Source of the DNA: Bigelowiella natans CCMP2755
Taxonomy: Eukaryota; Cercozoa; Chlorarachniophyceae
Direction: 5' to 3'
Assembly: GCA_000320545.1 (NCBI GenBank)
Contig: ADNK01002345.1
Coordinates: 1 to 64,000 of the forward strand
DNA length: 64,000 nucleotides
Below the pieces are notes generated by a model. That model saw nothing but the letters and a program-made list of their open reading frames with translations. It was not told the origin of the DNA and did no database searches. Of the stretch, positions 34,277 through 45,640 are shown piece after piece (within the stretch, counting starts at the first letter, position 1; each line of letters begins with the position of its first letter). The translations under genes were made by a program, and so were the position numbers.

Positions 34277-35329
34277 CCATCATCATCGCCACTATCACAG
34301 TCACTACATCATCTGTTTCTCGAATGTCTCCAAGACGTTCCATTTGTTACAGCCCCCGAGGTAGAACGCCAGGAACTCAGCCGAGCCCTCCTCCAGCCAC
34401 GTCGCTGATTCCTCCAGGTAGCACCCCTACCATGGGGGGGGGGGGGGGGGGGGGGGGTTTCATGGGGGGGTGATGAGGGAGGCGACGATGATGCCGTAGC
34501 ACGCAGCAGCAAAATGCTGGAGGTGGCAGCGTCCGGAGAGTCAAATGCTGTGTTTGTTTTCGGAGAGCAAGCCCCGCCACCAACTACATCTCTTCTGGTG
34601 ATGGATGGGTTGATGATATATTGTCGCAGCGAGAAGATACCTGATATACATGGAAGTACTCGTGGATCCCCCGCGTGGACACGTAGTTGGGCGTCTGGAG
34701 CTTCTGCGAGAGTAGTGTGGGGGCAGTGAGATGGTGAGCCGTCGCAGCCCGATCTCTCCTGTTGACTCAGCGCTGCGCTCTCGTGCGATATGTGCATGTA
34801 CGTGTGATTTACATGCAAAGAGGCGAGAAATGTTCCTGTCATCATCACCATCTCCACCTCCACTATCATAAAACCATCCATTCATATTACACGATCGTTG
34901 AAGCCATGCACTGCGAACTTGTGCGTGTTGCAGAACACCATGCCTCTCCCTTCGTCCACAGCGCCGCTACAGAGAAGGGGCGGGGGGGGGGGGATGGGGG
35001 TTGATCCTTGAACAGCTCTGACGCTATTTTCAAATGTGTATTTCAGTCTCACCACACGTATGCGTCTCCCTGGTCACTTTCCGCCATTTTGATTATGTGC
35101 TCTGAGCAGCCATAATAATGATGATGATGAGGAATTCTCGTCGTTTTCGGTGTCATACATCCATCATCACAACGCGTCTCACAACCCTTTTCGCCGCACA
35201 TGGGCCGGAGGGCTTTCAAGTTGGCTTCCGTGTCCTCTGCAATTAATCATATGTCACGGTGGTGCGATGGTGTGGAACTATATTATTGTCTTTCCAGTCG
35301 CGCAGCAGCGAGCAGGCTAGACGTTGTTG

Positions 35330-35364
<35 letters not shown>

Positions 35365-36592
35365 CTGTCGTGTCATTGTGGTAGTTGTCATTTGCTGCGC
35401 ACTTCCTCCGACGATGAAGATTGTCAACTCTCCGTAGCTCCCGAGGTATTTCCTTCAGAGAGAGGAGGAGGAGGAGGAGGAGGAGGAGGACCGATAAGGA
35501 ATCATCATGGCGATTTATAGAACAAAGCTCGCCGCGCAAATTCTTCTACTTCAGTACGGAACTAATATCGTCGGGTCAAGTGTTAAATAGCAGCCCAAGC
35601 GACCGAACGACGCGACAACCTTGCAGTGTCTATTCCCGTCTTAATTAGCCTCCATTGCTCTCCTTTCTTATCATATCCGGCGCTGATAGGTCAAAAGCAG
35701 AGTAGGAGCACCCCAACCACGCATCATCAACAGCTCTCTGTGATGCATGTTGGGGTTGCTGCAAAACCCCACGAATTTCATTGTTAAATGATGTCACTCG
35801 TTCCGCCAAACCTTCTATGATACGTCGGCTCCCAACCAGGAGGCATCTTACGTGTCGGAGGGGGGGCCCCCCCATGGTCATCTAACGAGAAGCAAATGCA
35901 CGAATAAATAAATACGTCACGCTGCTGCTCGCGGCGGCGCCAGTAGCGTTTCAGTGGTCTCATTCGGCAGGCACAGAAGGACATGTGAGGACACGTAACG
36001 ACCTCCCGACGAGTGAAAGCGCCCCTGCAAGAACAACGAGGCGAACTATCAGAGGAGCATAGGAGAAGGATGGGATGGTGGAGGGACTGACATAAAAGTG
36101 TGCCATGTCCTGGTGCGTGTCCATCGCAGCCCTGCTCATCTGCAAATATTGAATTGGTCGGTGAAGGGGTAGGTGTGCTAATCTAACGAGCGATGATCGC
36201 CTCGCCCCATCAACGATGATGGCTTTTTATGCACAAGGAAAAGAAGGAAGAAGACATCTACCCTCTCTGTAGAATCGAGAATTTTAGGCAGAAATTGATG
36301 GATCACATTGGGGTCCTTTATCTTCTTCCCCTCGGTCTGAGTTGGTGGTGTGTGATGGTGGTAGTGACGATGATGATGGTAAAGATATATGACGGCTATG
36401 AGTAACGGAAAACACACGCCTGCTGTGGTGAAAATACTAACAGTAAAATATTGACACTCGCAGACGCACACGCAGACGCACACGCAGACGCACACGCACC
36501 TCCAGCATAGCTCTGAGGCGATATAGGTCTTGCTCGATTTTAATGACTTCCGAGAGAATGCTCTTCGCGATTGCATTCTGGCTCTTTCGCAT
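32759..36592 (-). CDS. HExxH metallopeptidase-like protein (peptidase MA clan), multi-exon
   Basis: A probable zinc metallopeptidase fold. The first exons close in phase: 36500-36592 (start MRKSQNAIAK, then a coiled-coil-like EVIKIEQDLYRLRAMLE), 36262-36336, 36092-36139, 35921-36024 and from 35846. The exon 34641-34703 encodes TRGIHEYFHVYQ, a HExxH motif. The next exon (from 34426) encodes WLEEGSAEFLAFYLGG, which matches the third-ligand Glu region of gluzincins such as M1 enzymes (WLNEG). About 15 residues separate the second His from that Glu if the two exons join directly. C-terminal exons include FHMEEAQRWRKQNE (about 33930-33970), ADFKAKGGYRELAYDAGAWA (33360-33418), VAFAIGQSGKSVRHFYSEF (33063-33190) and DFYFMFEMFMKMD to the stop (32759-32842). 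No signal peptide is evident in the first exon. The family within the clan is not recognised, and some middle exons are missing from this model. Confidence 0.65.
33241..34460. repeat. Microsatellite cluster in introns of the metallopeptidase-like gene
   Basis: (ATC)n at 33241-33277, (GT)n at 33436-33455, (AT)n at 33474-33505, (CA)n at 33730-33755, a G run at about 33826-33837, (ATC)n at 34243-34275 and a G run at 34434-34457. All fall in the inferred introns. Confidence 0.85.
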
Positions 36593-36766
36593 CGCCGAAG
36601 GTAATAATGTTTCTGATATGATAGATCAATAATCACTATCATGTAAACTCTCCTATACATCGCTTCGCGTGCCCAAATGTCAATGCAATTCACTACAGGC
36701 AGCGTAAGCCGCCGTGAGAACTCTCCGCTAATCTCTACGATTTCGGTGTTCAATTCGAAAACAATT
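36593..36766. promoter_or_regulatory. Compact divergent promoter region
   Basis: Only 174 bp separate the inferred start codons of the minus-strand metallopeptidase-like gene (36592) and the plus-strand tail-anchored protein (36767), so both promoters should lie here or in the 5' UTRs. No TATA box or clear element was recognised. Confidence 0.45.
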
Positions 36767-37335
36767 ATGGCAGCCGTTCGCCTGGGCATTCCTATACACG
36801 TGCGGACCAAATGCACGGAGGAGGAGCACGAGGCCGGTGGTGGCGGGGGTGGTAGCGGGACGGCTGCGAAGACGACGACTCCGCCTCCTTCCCTGATGTC
36901 GGCACTGTTTCTAAATGTCTATCAGCAGGGATGAACGCAGTACTCATTACGATGTTCTCCCGATATTTTCGTGCCTAAAATACATTTCCTCCGCTGTCCA
37001 TTCCGTTTGTTCTGCGTTACGCTGTCGCATCCCGCGAACGCAGGGCCTTCGACAGAACGAGCGCGGTATTCCGATGTTTGGCGTGATGGGGGTTTCTGTG
37101 ATTGTGCAAGTGGAGTGTTGATTTTTAGACTGCGACATCAATGATGTTCATGTCGTAGGCTGATATTCTTCGGTGTTTTCTCGAGTTCGCAGTGCAATTT
37201 ATTTTGTAGGAGCACCTCCAGATACCCACTGACGGAAGAAAGCCGGGAAAGGAAGAGGTCCGGATGGAGATCGGAACGGCTTGCGCATTCTTTTTGATTG
37301 TAGTGCTATGTGCCTGTCTGTGCGGATATGTGTAA
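36767..37335 (+). CDS. Small predicted tail-anchored membrane protein, unknown
   Basis: Three exons joined at phase 0, 36767-36916, 37044-37109 and 37210-37335, give 113 residues. The N-terminal third has a Gly/Thr-rich linker (GGGGGGSG, TTTPPP). The middle exon (GLRQNERGIPMFGVMGVSVIVQ) is weakly hydrophobic. The last exon, after EHLQIPTDGRKPGKEEVRMEI, encodes a single hydrophobic segment (GTACAFFLIVVLCACLCGYV) ending exactly at the stop, the layout of a C-terminal tail anchor. No family was recognised. The perfect phase agreement and clean GT-AG borders support it as a gene. Confidence 0.6.
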
Positions 37336-37532
37336 ATTCGATGAGTTGTGCGAATTGCACGTGCATGGTCGTGATCGTGATCGCGATCGCGTGCGCCGGT
37401 GAATGGAAGCGTGACGACGTACTTGCTGTTGAAGAAGCAAAATACTTTTGACTAAAACCTAATAATACGTTCTATGTGCGAGATAGCTCTAATGTACTCG
37501 CGATATTAATCTTCCCAGAAAATATTCCAAAG

Positions 37533-38432
37533 ATGATTAGCTCCACTAAAGCATTTCTTCGTATGGTTTACATTCCAATTCTACTGATGGCGTCTGTCAA
37601 GGTATATATTGTTGCATAATTACGATTGGTTTCAATACCAAACCATAATTTCCCCAACCTATGAGTCCTGGCTTTTTAAGACTCATTATACTTCAACAAT
37701 TTCCAGCTGCTTTCCCCCGAAATTTATTTCGAAATGGTGGGTTTGGTTGACGCCCTCAAAACAGATGTGACGTTGCCGCTGGTAAGCATCTGGACTTTTA
37801 ACATGCTCCCATCTCGTCGGCACGTATTGAATAATAGATTTTATTAATGACATAGGTACAGCTACTAAATTGGTGGGAAGGCATGACCCACTTTTGCTTC
37901 GCAATGATGTGCATAGCTGCAGCACAAGGGCCACTGGGCACTCAAAGAAAAGCAATTCAGTATGAGATTTTTCAAGCACTTTTCGTTTCCTAGCCCTCTC
38001 TCACGTACTTATATTTTATATTAGTGATATACATTTCTCTAATATGCGCTCGTTGTCAAAATCACTTTCGAAGATCAGGTTTCGACTCATCCAAATATTC
38101 TTCACTGCAACCATACAGATATGGAGTCATGCCATATTCAATGATGATGGGATATGGAGGATACAAGATTGGCCCATTCGTAAGGGTAAGGAAAACAGCA
38201 AACAATAGTATTATTGAAATTGTGGTATGCAAACTAAAGGAGTTTTAGGAAGATGCTAACGTTTAAATTGCTGAGCGATATTATTGATCTAAAGAAACAA
38301 AATTATGGACAGGACACCGCTACCAAGTATGCATTGTGGGGACTGGCATCTGTGTATTTTTTTGCTTCAATTCTTGTTCTCTATGGGCCATTCAAACCAA
38401 ATAATCCAAAGGACGTTTCAAAGAAACAATGA
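37533..38432 (+). CDS. Small multi-pass membrane protein, unknown
   Basis: Six exons close in phase: 37533-37601, 37707-37781, 37856-37959, 38025-38078, 38119-38179 and 38295-38432, giving about 166 residues. Hydrophobic stretches are FLRMVYIPILLMASVK near the N terminus, THFCFAMMCIAAA in the middle, a Met/Gly-rich part (MPYSMMMGYGGYKIG) and YALWGLASVYFFASILVLYGPF near the C terminus, which ends in KPNNPKDVSKKQ, a dilysine-like tail that could act in ER retrieval. No family was recognised. An alternative last exon starting at 38251 would end the protein after five residues. Confidence 0.6.
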
Positions 38433-39590
38433 TTGGCTATGCTCACGAGAACAATGCAAAATGCAACATGTACGACACAGTCACTTTTTCACACAATGAG
38501 CTCAGAACGCCTCGATCCTCTCAGGAGTAATCATTTGAGCTCCATGCCGTTCACATGCCATGTTGTGAGCGAATGATTTTGTCGTACTGCAAAAGAATCG
38601 CACTCATCTAGACAGCATTGTGTTGATTGTGCGCGCACGGTTTCATGATTGCAACGATGTGCTTTTATTCAATTTTGTGTTGTTGGACAAAAGCAAATCA
38701 ACACTTTGTCCACACTGTGTACTTTGCAGTTCATGGACGCACAGCAGCACATGCATCATGCTAGCGTGATGCGCAGCTAAACAGAACGCGCGTGCTAGCG
38801 TGGCACGCATGTCTAGATGTCTAGATGTGCTCATCGAACCACACGTCTAGACGTGCCTAGCGGGCTGTGTGCACTGACTGACGTGGAGCAGATCTGATGC
38901 AGAGACGTGGTTTTCTGTCACCATTTTTGCATTTGAAAGCTGCCGTCATCAATGAATGCTGACACTAGCCGTCTAGCTGTGCTGTGCGTGTGCCTGCTGG
39001 CTAGCTCTGCTAGGCAGCTAGAGCTGCGGGTTTGCGTGTTCGATTTGTTCTTGATGCATTGAGAACAATCAAAGGAGCACTCGTCGGAGTTTGACACGTC
39101 CAACGGCATTTCCACGGGTGTTCCCATCGCAGGGTTCACCGTGCTCGATCGTTGATTGATCATTGATGATCATTGTTGGTTCGTGTTCGTTTCGACGCTC
39201 CGGAAGGAAGTGCGCACTTGAGACTTGCAGTGCTAGCCAGCAAGCTGGAGATGCCTGGAATGTCAAACGCACAGAGGACGTGCCCTCCAAACTTCAAATT
39301 GGGGGACGAACACGCTGGCCTTGACGAACACACACCGAAATCTAGCCACACGGACACAGCCACTGAACGAACAAGTGAATGAAGCTGCAGTTCCACAGGA
39401 GTGATTGAAAAGATCACAGGTCACGCTGACTCATGAATGAATGAATGAATGAAGCAATTCCACTTCAAGCAGCTGAGAGGATCATGGGTCACGCTGACTG
39501 TGTGTGATCTCCCCCGTCCACACCGGGACGCTGACGCTCATGATATTCAATGCCGGGCAATCCCGCAGAATTCCCCGATATTTACAGCTG
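38433..39590. other. CTAG/CATG-rich island, no gene
   Basis: Dense in CTAG, CATG and GATCA palindromes (for example TGTCTAGATGTCTAGATGTG near 38810). A short direct repeat of a segment containing TCACGCTGACT occurs near 39420 and 39488. Several open frames exist, but none has a recognisable or conserved-looking product. Confidence 0.55.
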
Positions 39591-39699
39591 AAGCTTTTAA
39601 CCGAGATGGCTAAAGATCAGGGGAATTTAGCTTAGCAGATGTTTTTCTAACTTGTCGCAACTGGCGAAAGGCCATAAATTTCGGACGATTAATCGTGCA

Positions 39700-40841
39700 A
39701 TGGAGGCTGCCGCAAGTGCGCGCGCTAACTCCCACCCCACATCATCCTCAAATGATGAAACGGGGAAGGCAACCTCGACGTCCTCACAGTCCGCTTCCAT
39801 CAACGCCCAACCTTCATCCTCGATAGAATCTAGGCTCAAGGCATTAGATGGTGAGAAAAAGTTTAGAAGGGGGAGATTTTGCCTATCCAGTGTGCTCATC
39901 TCATTTTTCGATGCGGGGCATTTTGGCGGAATGCATTTAATATCGAAGAAATTTTAACGCTAGCAAAAAATGATTTGAGTTAGGAATGTACAGTTTTTCC
40001 CAATAACCCTTAAAAATCCCTCTCACAACTTCATTCAATGATGAATTATCTGACGACGTTCGCCTGCCATTGCGATATTTAGCATTCGTATCGAATCCAA
40101 GTTCGTCCCAAAACGCGACCATTCCGGCAGAACTGAATGACATAATCAACGACATCGCAAATATTGGGAGTTCGCGGTGAGACAGGCATTTTAACTTTTT
40201 ATCCATTCGGTGAATAAACTCGCTATTTCTTCCATAGATATCCCTGGAATAATCTGAAAGTATTGCTCAAAAGCAAGTTAGAAGAGGTGCTGGAGTTGTA
40301 TAGAAAAGAAAAGTCCAAAACGACAAAAATAGACGGGGAAGACTTTGAAACTCGACATGATCGGGCCCTGAAGTATATATCGGATTTTAAGAGGTATCCG
40401 AAAGTACGTCATTTGGTTGCCTTCTGTGATTACAACCAACGTTATTTGCAGGCCGCCTTTTACGTTACAGAGGATGTGTGAGCTTCTCAAAGAACCGAAG
40501 CGATATTACAGTAATATCGAGAAATTTTTCCTAGCATTTTCAAAGGTGGGATTCTTTATTGATTACCCATTGATTGCTGTAATTTGAGTGAGTATACATA
40601 TTTGTAGATGGTTTGTGGCATTACGTATCCGGCAGAGGACTATGATGGAGAAAGGGGCGGATCAAAAAATGAAATGAAGATAGAAAAAACGAAGGAAGAT
40701 ACAATAGAAAGCCAAAAAGAAAAGGAGGATGTGGCGGTTAGCTCACCTTCGGAAAAGAAACCAAATCAAGAAGAGGAGCTATCAACTGAAACAACAATGG
40801 CAACAGAACAGGAACCCAAGCAAAATGAAGCCAAAAGATGA
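39700..40841 (+). CDS. PPP4R2-like regulatory subunit of protein phosphatase 4
   Basis: Probable R2 regulatory subunit of protein phosphatase 4 (nuclear/centrosomal Ser/Thr phosphatase). Five exons close in phase: 39700-39850, 40083-40176, 40238-40393, 40452-40545 and 40608-40841, giving 242 residues. Family signatures in order: SRLKALDAFVSNPSSS, YPWNNLKVLLKSKLEEVLELY (human-type IPWSQFKPLFIFKLEKVM), ALKYISDFKRPPFTLQRMCELLKEPKRYYSNIEKFFLAFSK (matches the PFTIQRLCELL block), and MVCGITYP. The C-terminal 75 residues are acidic and Glu/Lys-rich and end in QEPKQNEAKR, as in other R2 proteins with disordered tails. The start is the first ATG of the open frame and is preceded by open sequence, so a longer N terminus is possible. 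Confidence 0.82.
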
Positions 40842-42054
40842 CTTCAATGATGTGGGATTTCAACAAACGAAATCGAGGCCTACTGCTGGGACGCTTATTT
40901 AAAAAAGCCTTTTCGAGTCCTAAAGCGAATAGCATCCACAATTCTATAGATCAACCTGTAACCATGTGCACATGGTTGGCATTGCCGTCGAATGAAATAA
41001 ACTAAATTCCAATAAAGTACATTAAAAAATTGATATTCTGCTGTGATGACAGTTACTAATTCATAGAAATTTATAGAGTGTATGAACAGTATTCGCGTGG
41101 CATCGCGCATGTTGTCTACGACGAATCATGCAGACTATCTCTATCTACACGCAAATTTATCAGAAAAGAACCAAGCGATTAAATAGATGAGACGGATGTA
41201 ATGAAATGTTTAAATTGTATCAATGGTCATCCTAATGTAGCTATGCAATGCAGCGGCTACAGCGCTTAAATTGTATCTATTTGTTTCCTTGGTCACATGG
41301 CGCATGCATGAAAATGCATCCTGTTTTGGTCTAGCATGGCACGCTTTGCGCGCAGCTTCTCGACTAGTTTTCTCTGCGATTAAATAGATATATATGAGAC
41401 GGATGTAATGAAATGTTTAAATTGTATCAATGGTCATCCTAATGTAGCTATGCAATGCAGCGGCTAAATAGATATATAGTTACAGCATTTGGCCTGTCCT
41501 GTGCATGAGATATTGATATACATGCACTATATGACCGAGCTGCCGTGCAGCTACATAATGATTTCGCTGTGTGTACGACATGATATGCACAACGTAAGAC
41601 GGATGTAATGATATCAGTGATTAAATCTTTGCTATGCACAACGTAGACGAAGTGTTCTTTTACATGTGACGAGCGCTGATCGATGATAGACTTTATTAGT
41701 TTACATGTTGTCTATGGCATGAACGGGATATTTAATTATACCCATGCATGCACAGCACGAATTATGCGACGATGCGCCACATAGATGCCTAATTAAGCTG
41801 CTTATAAGCATAAAGCGCCAGTTTTTCAAGTACTCGGTAAACTTACTTACCTAAAGCTACTAGCTGTTCGCTAGATAGATAGCAGAGGAGGTGAGTGCCT
41901 CTTCATAAAACATCTTTCTCACTTATAAACTCATGAATGATAGTAATTCATTCTCACCTATTCTGACAGTGTTTCAAGTGCATTACTAACGGGTTTACGA
42001 GCGCGAGGTCATGGCGCTCCACAAATCGAACATTTACGAAAGCTTATCATTCAA

Positions 42055-42137
<83 letters not shown>

Positions 42138-42697
42138 CATATGTATATATTATTTATATATCAAACATGTACTGCTTGATAATTCTCAACACCTGAGCTA
42201 TGATGATGTTTACTTTTTGATAAAATGTAGATAATGTTATCCCCCGGATTTGAATAAAAGCAGTGCCGACGGCCCATGACAGAAATATGCAAAGCTTTTC
42301 GTTTCATGTGTCACCTTTGCAACGTAATTTCTGCCTACGATACAGTGCCAGTTTGGTCTGGAAAGGATATATCGGAATTAAAACATGCAAGTAGAATTGG
42401 TTTCTTAGATGTGCTACCCGTATCTATTATCGAACTCTGTCTTCACGAAGTTTGCTACTTCCTGATTAAATACAAAAATGAGGCTAATAGATCATTCTTA
42501 AACACGTGAAGACGATACCGTCTGACTGCTAGGATATTTGTTGAAAGCCGCAGTGGCTATGCGAATTGCCTGTGTAAATGCACAAAACGCCAATGGATAA
42601 GATGAGTGCACTAGTTGGAAAATAGCAATATGACACACTTCTCTGCATCAATATCATGTATTAATTAGTTGTTAGAAACGGATTTGTATCTATTCAG
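40842..42697. other. AT-rich intergenic region with direct repeat and (CA)n(TA)n
   Basis: No gene is supported. It contains a pair of about 90-bp direct repeats (41176-41266 and 41377-41476) and a compound (CA)n(TA)n microsatellite at 42054-42126. Confidence 0.5.
41176..41476. repeat. Pair of near-identical ~90-bp direct repeats
   Basis: The segment beginning GCGATTAAATAGAT and continuing through GAGACGGATGTAATGAAATG to GCAATGCAGCGGCTA occurs at about 41176 and again at about 41377. The second copy has a short extra AT insertion. The 110 bp between them include the sequence CGCGCAGC, also present in the repeats near 44.7 kb. Confidence 0.85.
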
Positions 42698-42952
42698 GGC
42701 CATATTGATGTGTACACGCACCACTTCGAGCATCTTCTTCTCCATATCCGTCGACTTCACCTCTGTGTTGGCGGACATCTTTTCTACTTCCTTACTTTAC
42801 TCTGCACAACGAAAAGGTATATCATGCGAATGATGAGGGCGTACTCTGTCGTATTCATCTATACTGCAGGGAAGTTTAGTACTCAAGTAACCAGATTGAC
42901 AATGCACGAGGAAGACCTTGGGGCGGTGGGGGAAACTGTCGTTTCAGGAAAG
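42698..42952 (+). CDS. Possible two-exon gene fragment, unknown
   Basis: Two exons, 42698-42816 and 42870-42952, are flanked by good GT-AG sites and agree in phase. They encode AILMCTRTTSSIFFSISVD followed by FTSVLADIFSTSLLYSAQR, then KFSTQVTRLTMHEEDLGAVG and ETVVSGK. Start, stop and other exons were not found. An overlapping unspliced frame (42710-43153) is the alternative. No family was recognised; this may be a fragment of a small gene or chance. Confidence 0.3.
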
Positions 42953-43490
42953 GTGACAAATCCTCGGGAATTTGGTATAAATTCAAAAGCGAAATGTGGC
43001 GTCCAGACCGGAAAACCCATCCGATTTTGCTGGATAAAATCGGTATACCACGCTTCCTCAGGGTTTAAATACAATGCATTTGTCATTATTCATATGTCAA
43101 GAATATCACGCAGAGATCCTTACATCTCGGCCGTTGGTGATATCTTATCTTGATAAAGAGACATATTAAAATTCTTGTCGTTATCAAATATAGAATGAAA
43201 TTCCTGATAAAGATTACTATGTATAAATCTGAAACAACTGAAAAATAAAGACACTAGAAATTCGTAAAATCGATCAATGTAGTTATGTCGTTATTTCACA
43301 AAGAAAAGAATTTTAGACTTATATGTCAACGAAATTATTGAAATAATCTGAGCGTTTGATCGTAGAAACTGACTGCCCGTTGCCCTTCCCTTGCATTTTC
43401 TCCGCTTCGAAACAATCGCAAAATTTATCTCCCTCGCTCTCTGAGGATAATTTTACCAGGATACCGATCAAGATAGAAACTAGATAGACA

Positions 43491-44241
43491 ATGCCATCTA
43501 AGAATAAAAAGAAGGATAAAAAAGACTACACAGCAACAGTGACAGACATGCCAACCGAGATCCAGGTACATAAATCTTAGACCTCTGAGATTCAACGGAA
43601 AAGAAACATCTCTGAAGAATATTTTTGTGGTTTTTCCATGAACAGGACTTCGCTTTAGAGACTGCACTCAAGGCTTTAGAAGATAAAAAATCTGAGAATG
43701 AGGTGTGCCAGTTTTGTAGTAATTTTTATAACAAATACAGAGATGTGAAAGAGAATGAAGAACTTGTGCGATAAGTTTTATTTTACACAGTACCCAATCA
43801 TCTTTTGAATGAATTAGCCATCTTTTAGAAGTTCGACCCTTTTCTAAGTTGACCAGCGATAAAATGATAAGGACTTCACAGCTAATAAAACACTTCCCAT
43901 CGGCATAGCCTTTGCATATCTCATCATATTTCCTGTCGAATAATGGCGAAACGAATCCCGCAAAAAAGAACTGACCTTCCTGTGAACTTCAATCAGACGG
44001 TGGCTCTGGTAAAGGAGGCTTTCGATCGCAAATATGGCCCCACATGGCATTGTATAATTGGGCGAAACTTCGGATCCAAGGTACAATAAATAACCGCTGA
44101 GTCACACAATAATTTACTTTACCAATGTAAATATTAAATTAGTGAGATTGGTTTTGCATTACTTAGGTTACGCACGAATCGAAAACGTTCTTGTATGTAA
44201 AATTGAACCAACAGCTAAAGATGCTTGTATTCAAATCGTAA
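43491..44241 (+). CDS. LC8-type dynein light chain
   Basis: Dynein light chain of the LC8/DYNLL family, a dimeric hub subunit of cytoplasmic and axonemal dyneins. Exon 1 (43491-43565) starts [13 protein letters not shown] and contains VTDMPTEIQ; exon 2 (43646-43702) is [19 protein letters not shown], which matches the family's helix 1. The exon around 43943-44080 encodes [26 protein letters not shown] and the last exon (to 44241) [24 protein letters not shown], the canonical beta strands and C terminus. The link between exon 2 and the third exon is unclear: no acceptor closes the frame cleanly, and exon 2 can also be read on into a short tail containing CQFC. Lys-rich N-terminal extensions are typical of axonemal isoforms. 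Confidence 0.8.
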
Positions 44242-45640
44242 CTGCTAGTGCTGGAAGATATGTATAAGGGGTAAAGCTTGTGTATATCCGCTAGCATGTA
44301 CAGCTGATTACATGTAGACCCTTAGATTATTAAGAAATCTTATTATGTATTGTTCCTCAAGTAATTGAATTCGAAAGTACTTACAGTAAATGTACAATGT
44401 TTCGTTTAAATTTTAAGTAGTTGGTGGGCTGCTATCAGGTGTATGCACTTTGCATGTCTAGCAAGATGTACTTGTCGCGAACAGAATGTCACGCTCAGCT
44501 CTACATCTCTTGTAGGGGCATGTTGTATGTCCATCGTCGTCGCGCTGACTGTCAACTGTCACAACTGCTGCGTTCAATTTTGATTCGTTACTGTAATGTC
44601 GTACTTCTGTTAGTCTCCGCTACATGGTGTGTTTCATGCAATCAAATGCATGTTCTACTAGATGTTGTTTCGGTCTTGACTCATGAGTTGAATGTCGCGC
44701 ATTTCGCGCAGCAGCAGTGTGTGTTTCCTTCTCATCGCGAGTCAATCTTTTCGTTTCGTCGTCGCGCATATCACTGCATGTGATGTGTTTCATGCAATTA
44801 AATGCGCATGCTGTTTCGGTCTAGCTGCAATGTATGTCGCGCATTGTTTCGCGCAGCAGTTCGTGTTTTCTTCCACATGCAGCTGTCTTGTCAGATGTCA
44901 GTCTTTTCGTTTCGTCGTCGCGCATCATTATGCTAGCATGCTGGCATGCATGCTAGCATGGCAGTGAGCTGGTTCCTCAAGCGACGTTGATGTGTCATCA
45001 CATGTGCACATGCATGGCGTGCAAATGGGCAAGAAAGCACAACACCACACGTGCATCAGCAGCTAGTGCTAGAGTGGGTGCATTGCGTTTGTGCATTTTG
45101 CGCGGCTCAGGCGGCGCCAGCAGCGATGATGCACAAAATGCTACGTCATGACCTGCTGAATTCATTTGCGACCATGACTTTTGCTGATGCATGTCTGTGA
45201 TGACTTGCACCATCCACGCGTGGCACCATGTGCTAGCTTGCTAGCTTGGGGTGGGTCCCACTTTTGCACACCATCGTTTTGCCACGACTGCAGGACCACA
45301 TGTGCTGCATGCGATCTAGCGATGATGGACATTGTTGCGATGCAACATGATCTAGTGATGTGCACACTTGGACATGATGTCACTGCATGCACTACGTGTG
45401 ACATCACTGTGTCCATCACTGCGTGCGCTAGTGCGTGCTGCGCACAAGCTACAAGGCACGGCGTGCGCGCGGATCGGACAACTAGACAACCAGGACAAGC
45501 AGCACATTTGGACATGCCAAGTGGATCCCATGCAACAATGATGCACAACAAGACACATGTCCAGTTAGGCAATGCCAGTTTGATTGCATTGCTACATGCA
45601 GGACACAGCTAGACAGCTAGATGGACAATCACAGCATGAC
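44242..45640. other. CTAG/CATG-rich island with ~150-bp degenerate tandem repeat
   Basis: No gene. Two copies of an about 150-bp unit lie at roughly 44630-44775 and 44784-44925, sharing GTGTTTCATGCAAT, TGTTTCGGTCT, TCGCGCAT, TTCGCGCAGCAG and CTTTTCGTTTCGTCGTCGCG. The remainder is rich in GCTAGC, GCATGC and CATGCATG. Confidence 0.6.
44630..44925. repeat. Tandem pair of diverged ~150-bp repeats
   Basis: The copies share several exact blocks of 12-20 bp in the same order, separated by small insertions and substitutions. Part of the unit (CTGTTTTGGTCTAGC ... GCGCGCAGC) also occurs near 41320-41360, so it is dispersed as well as tandem. Confidence 0.7.
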
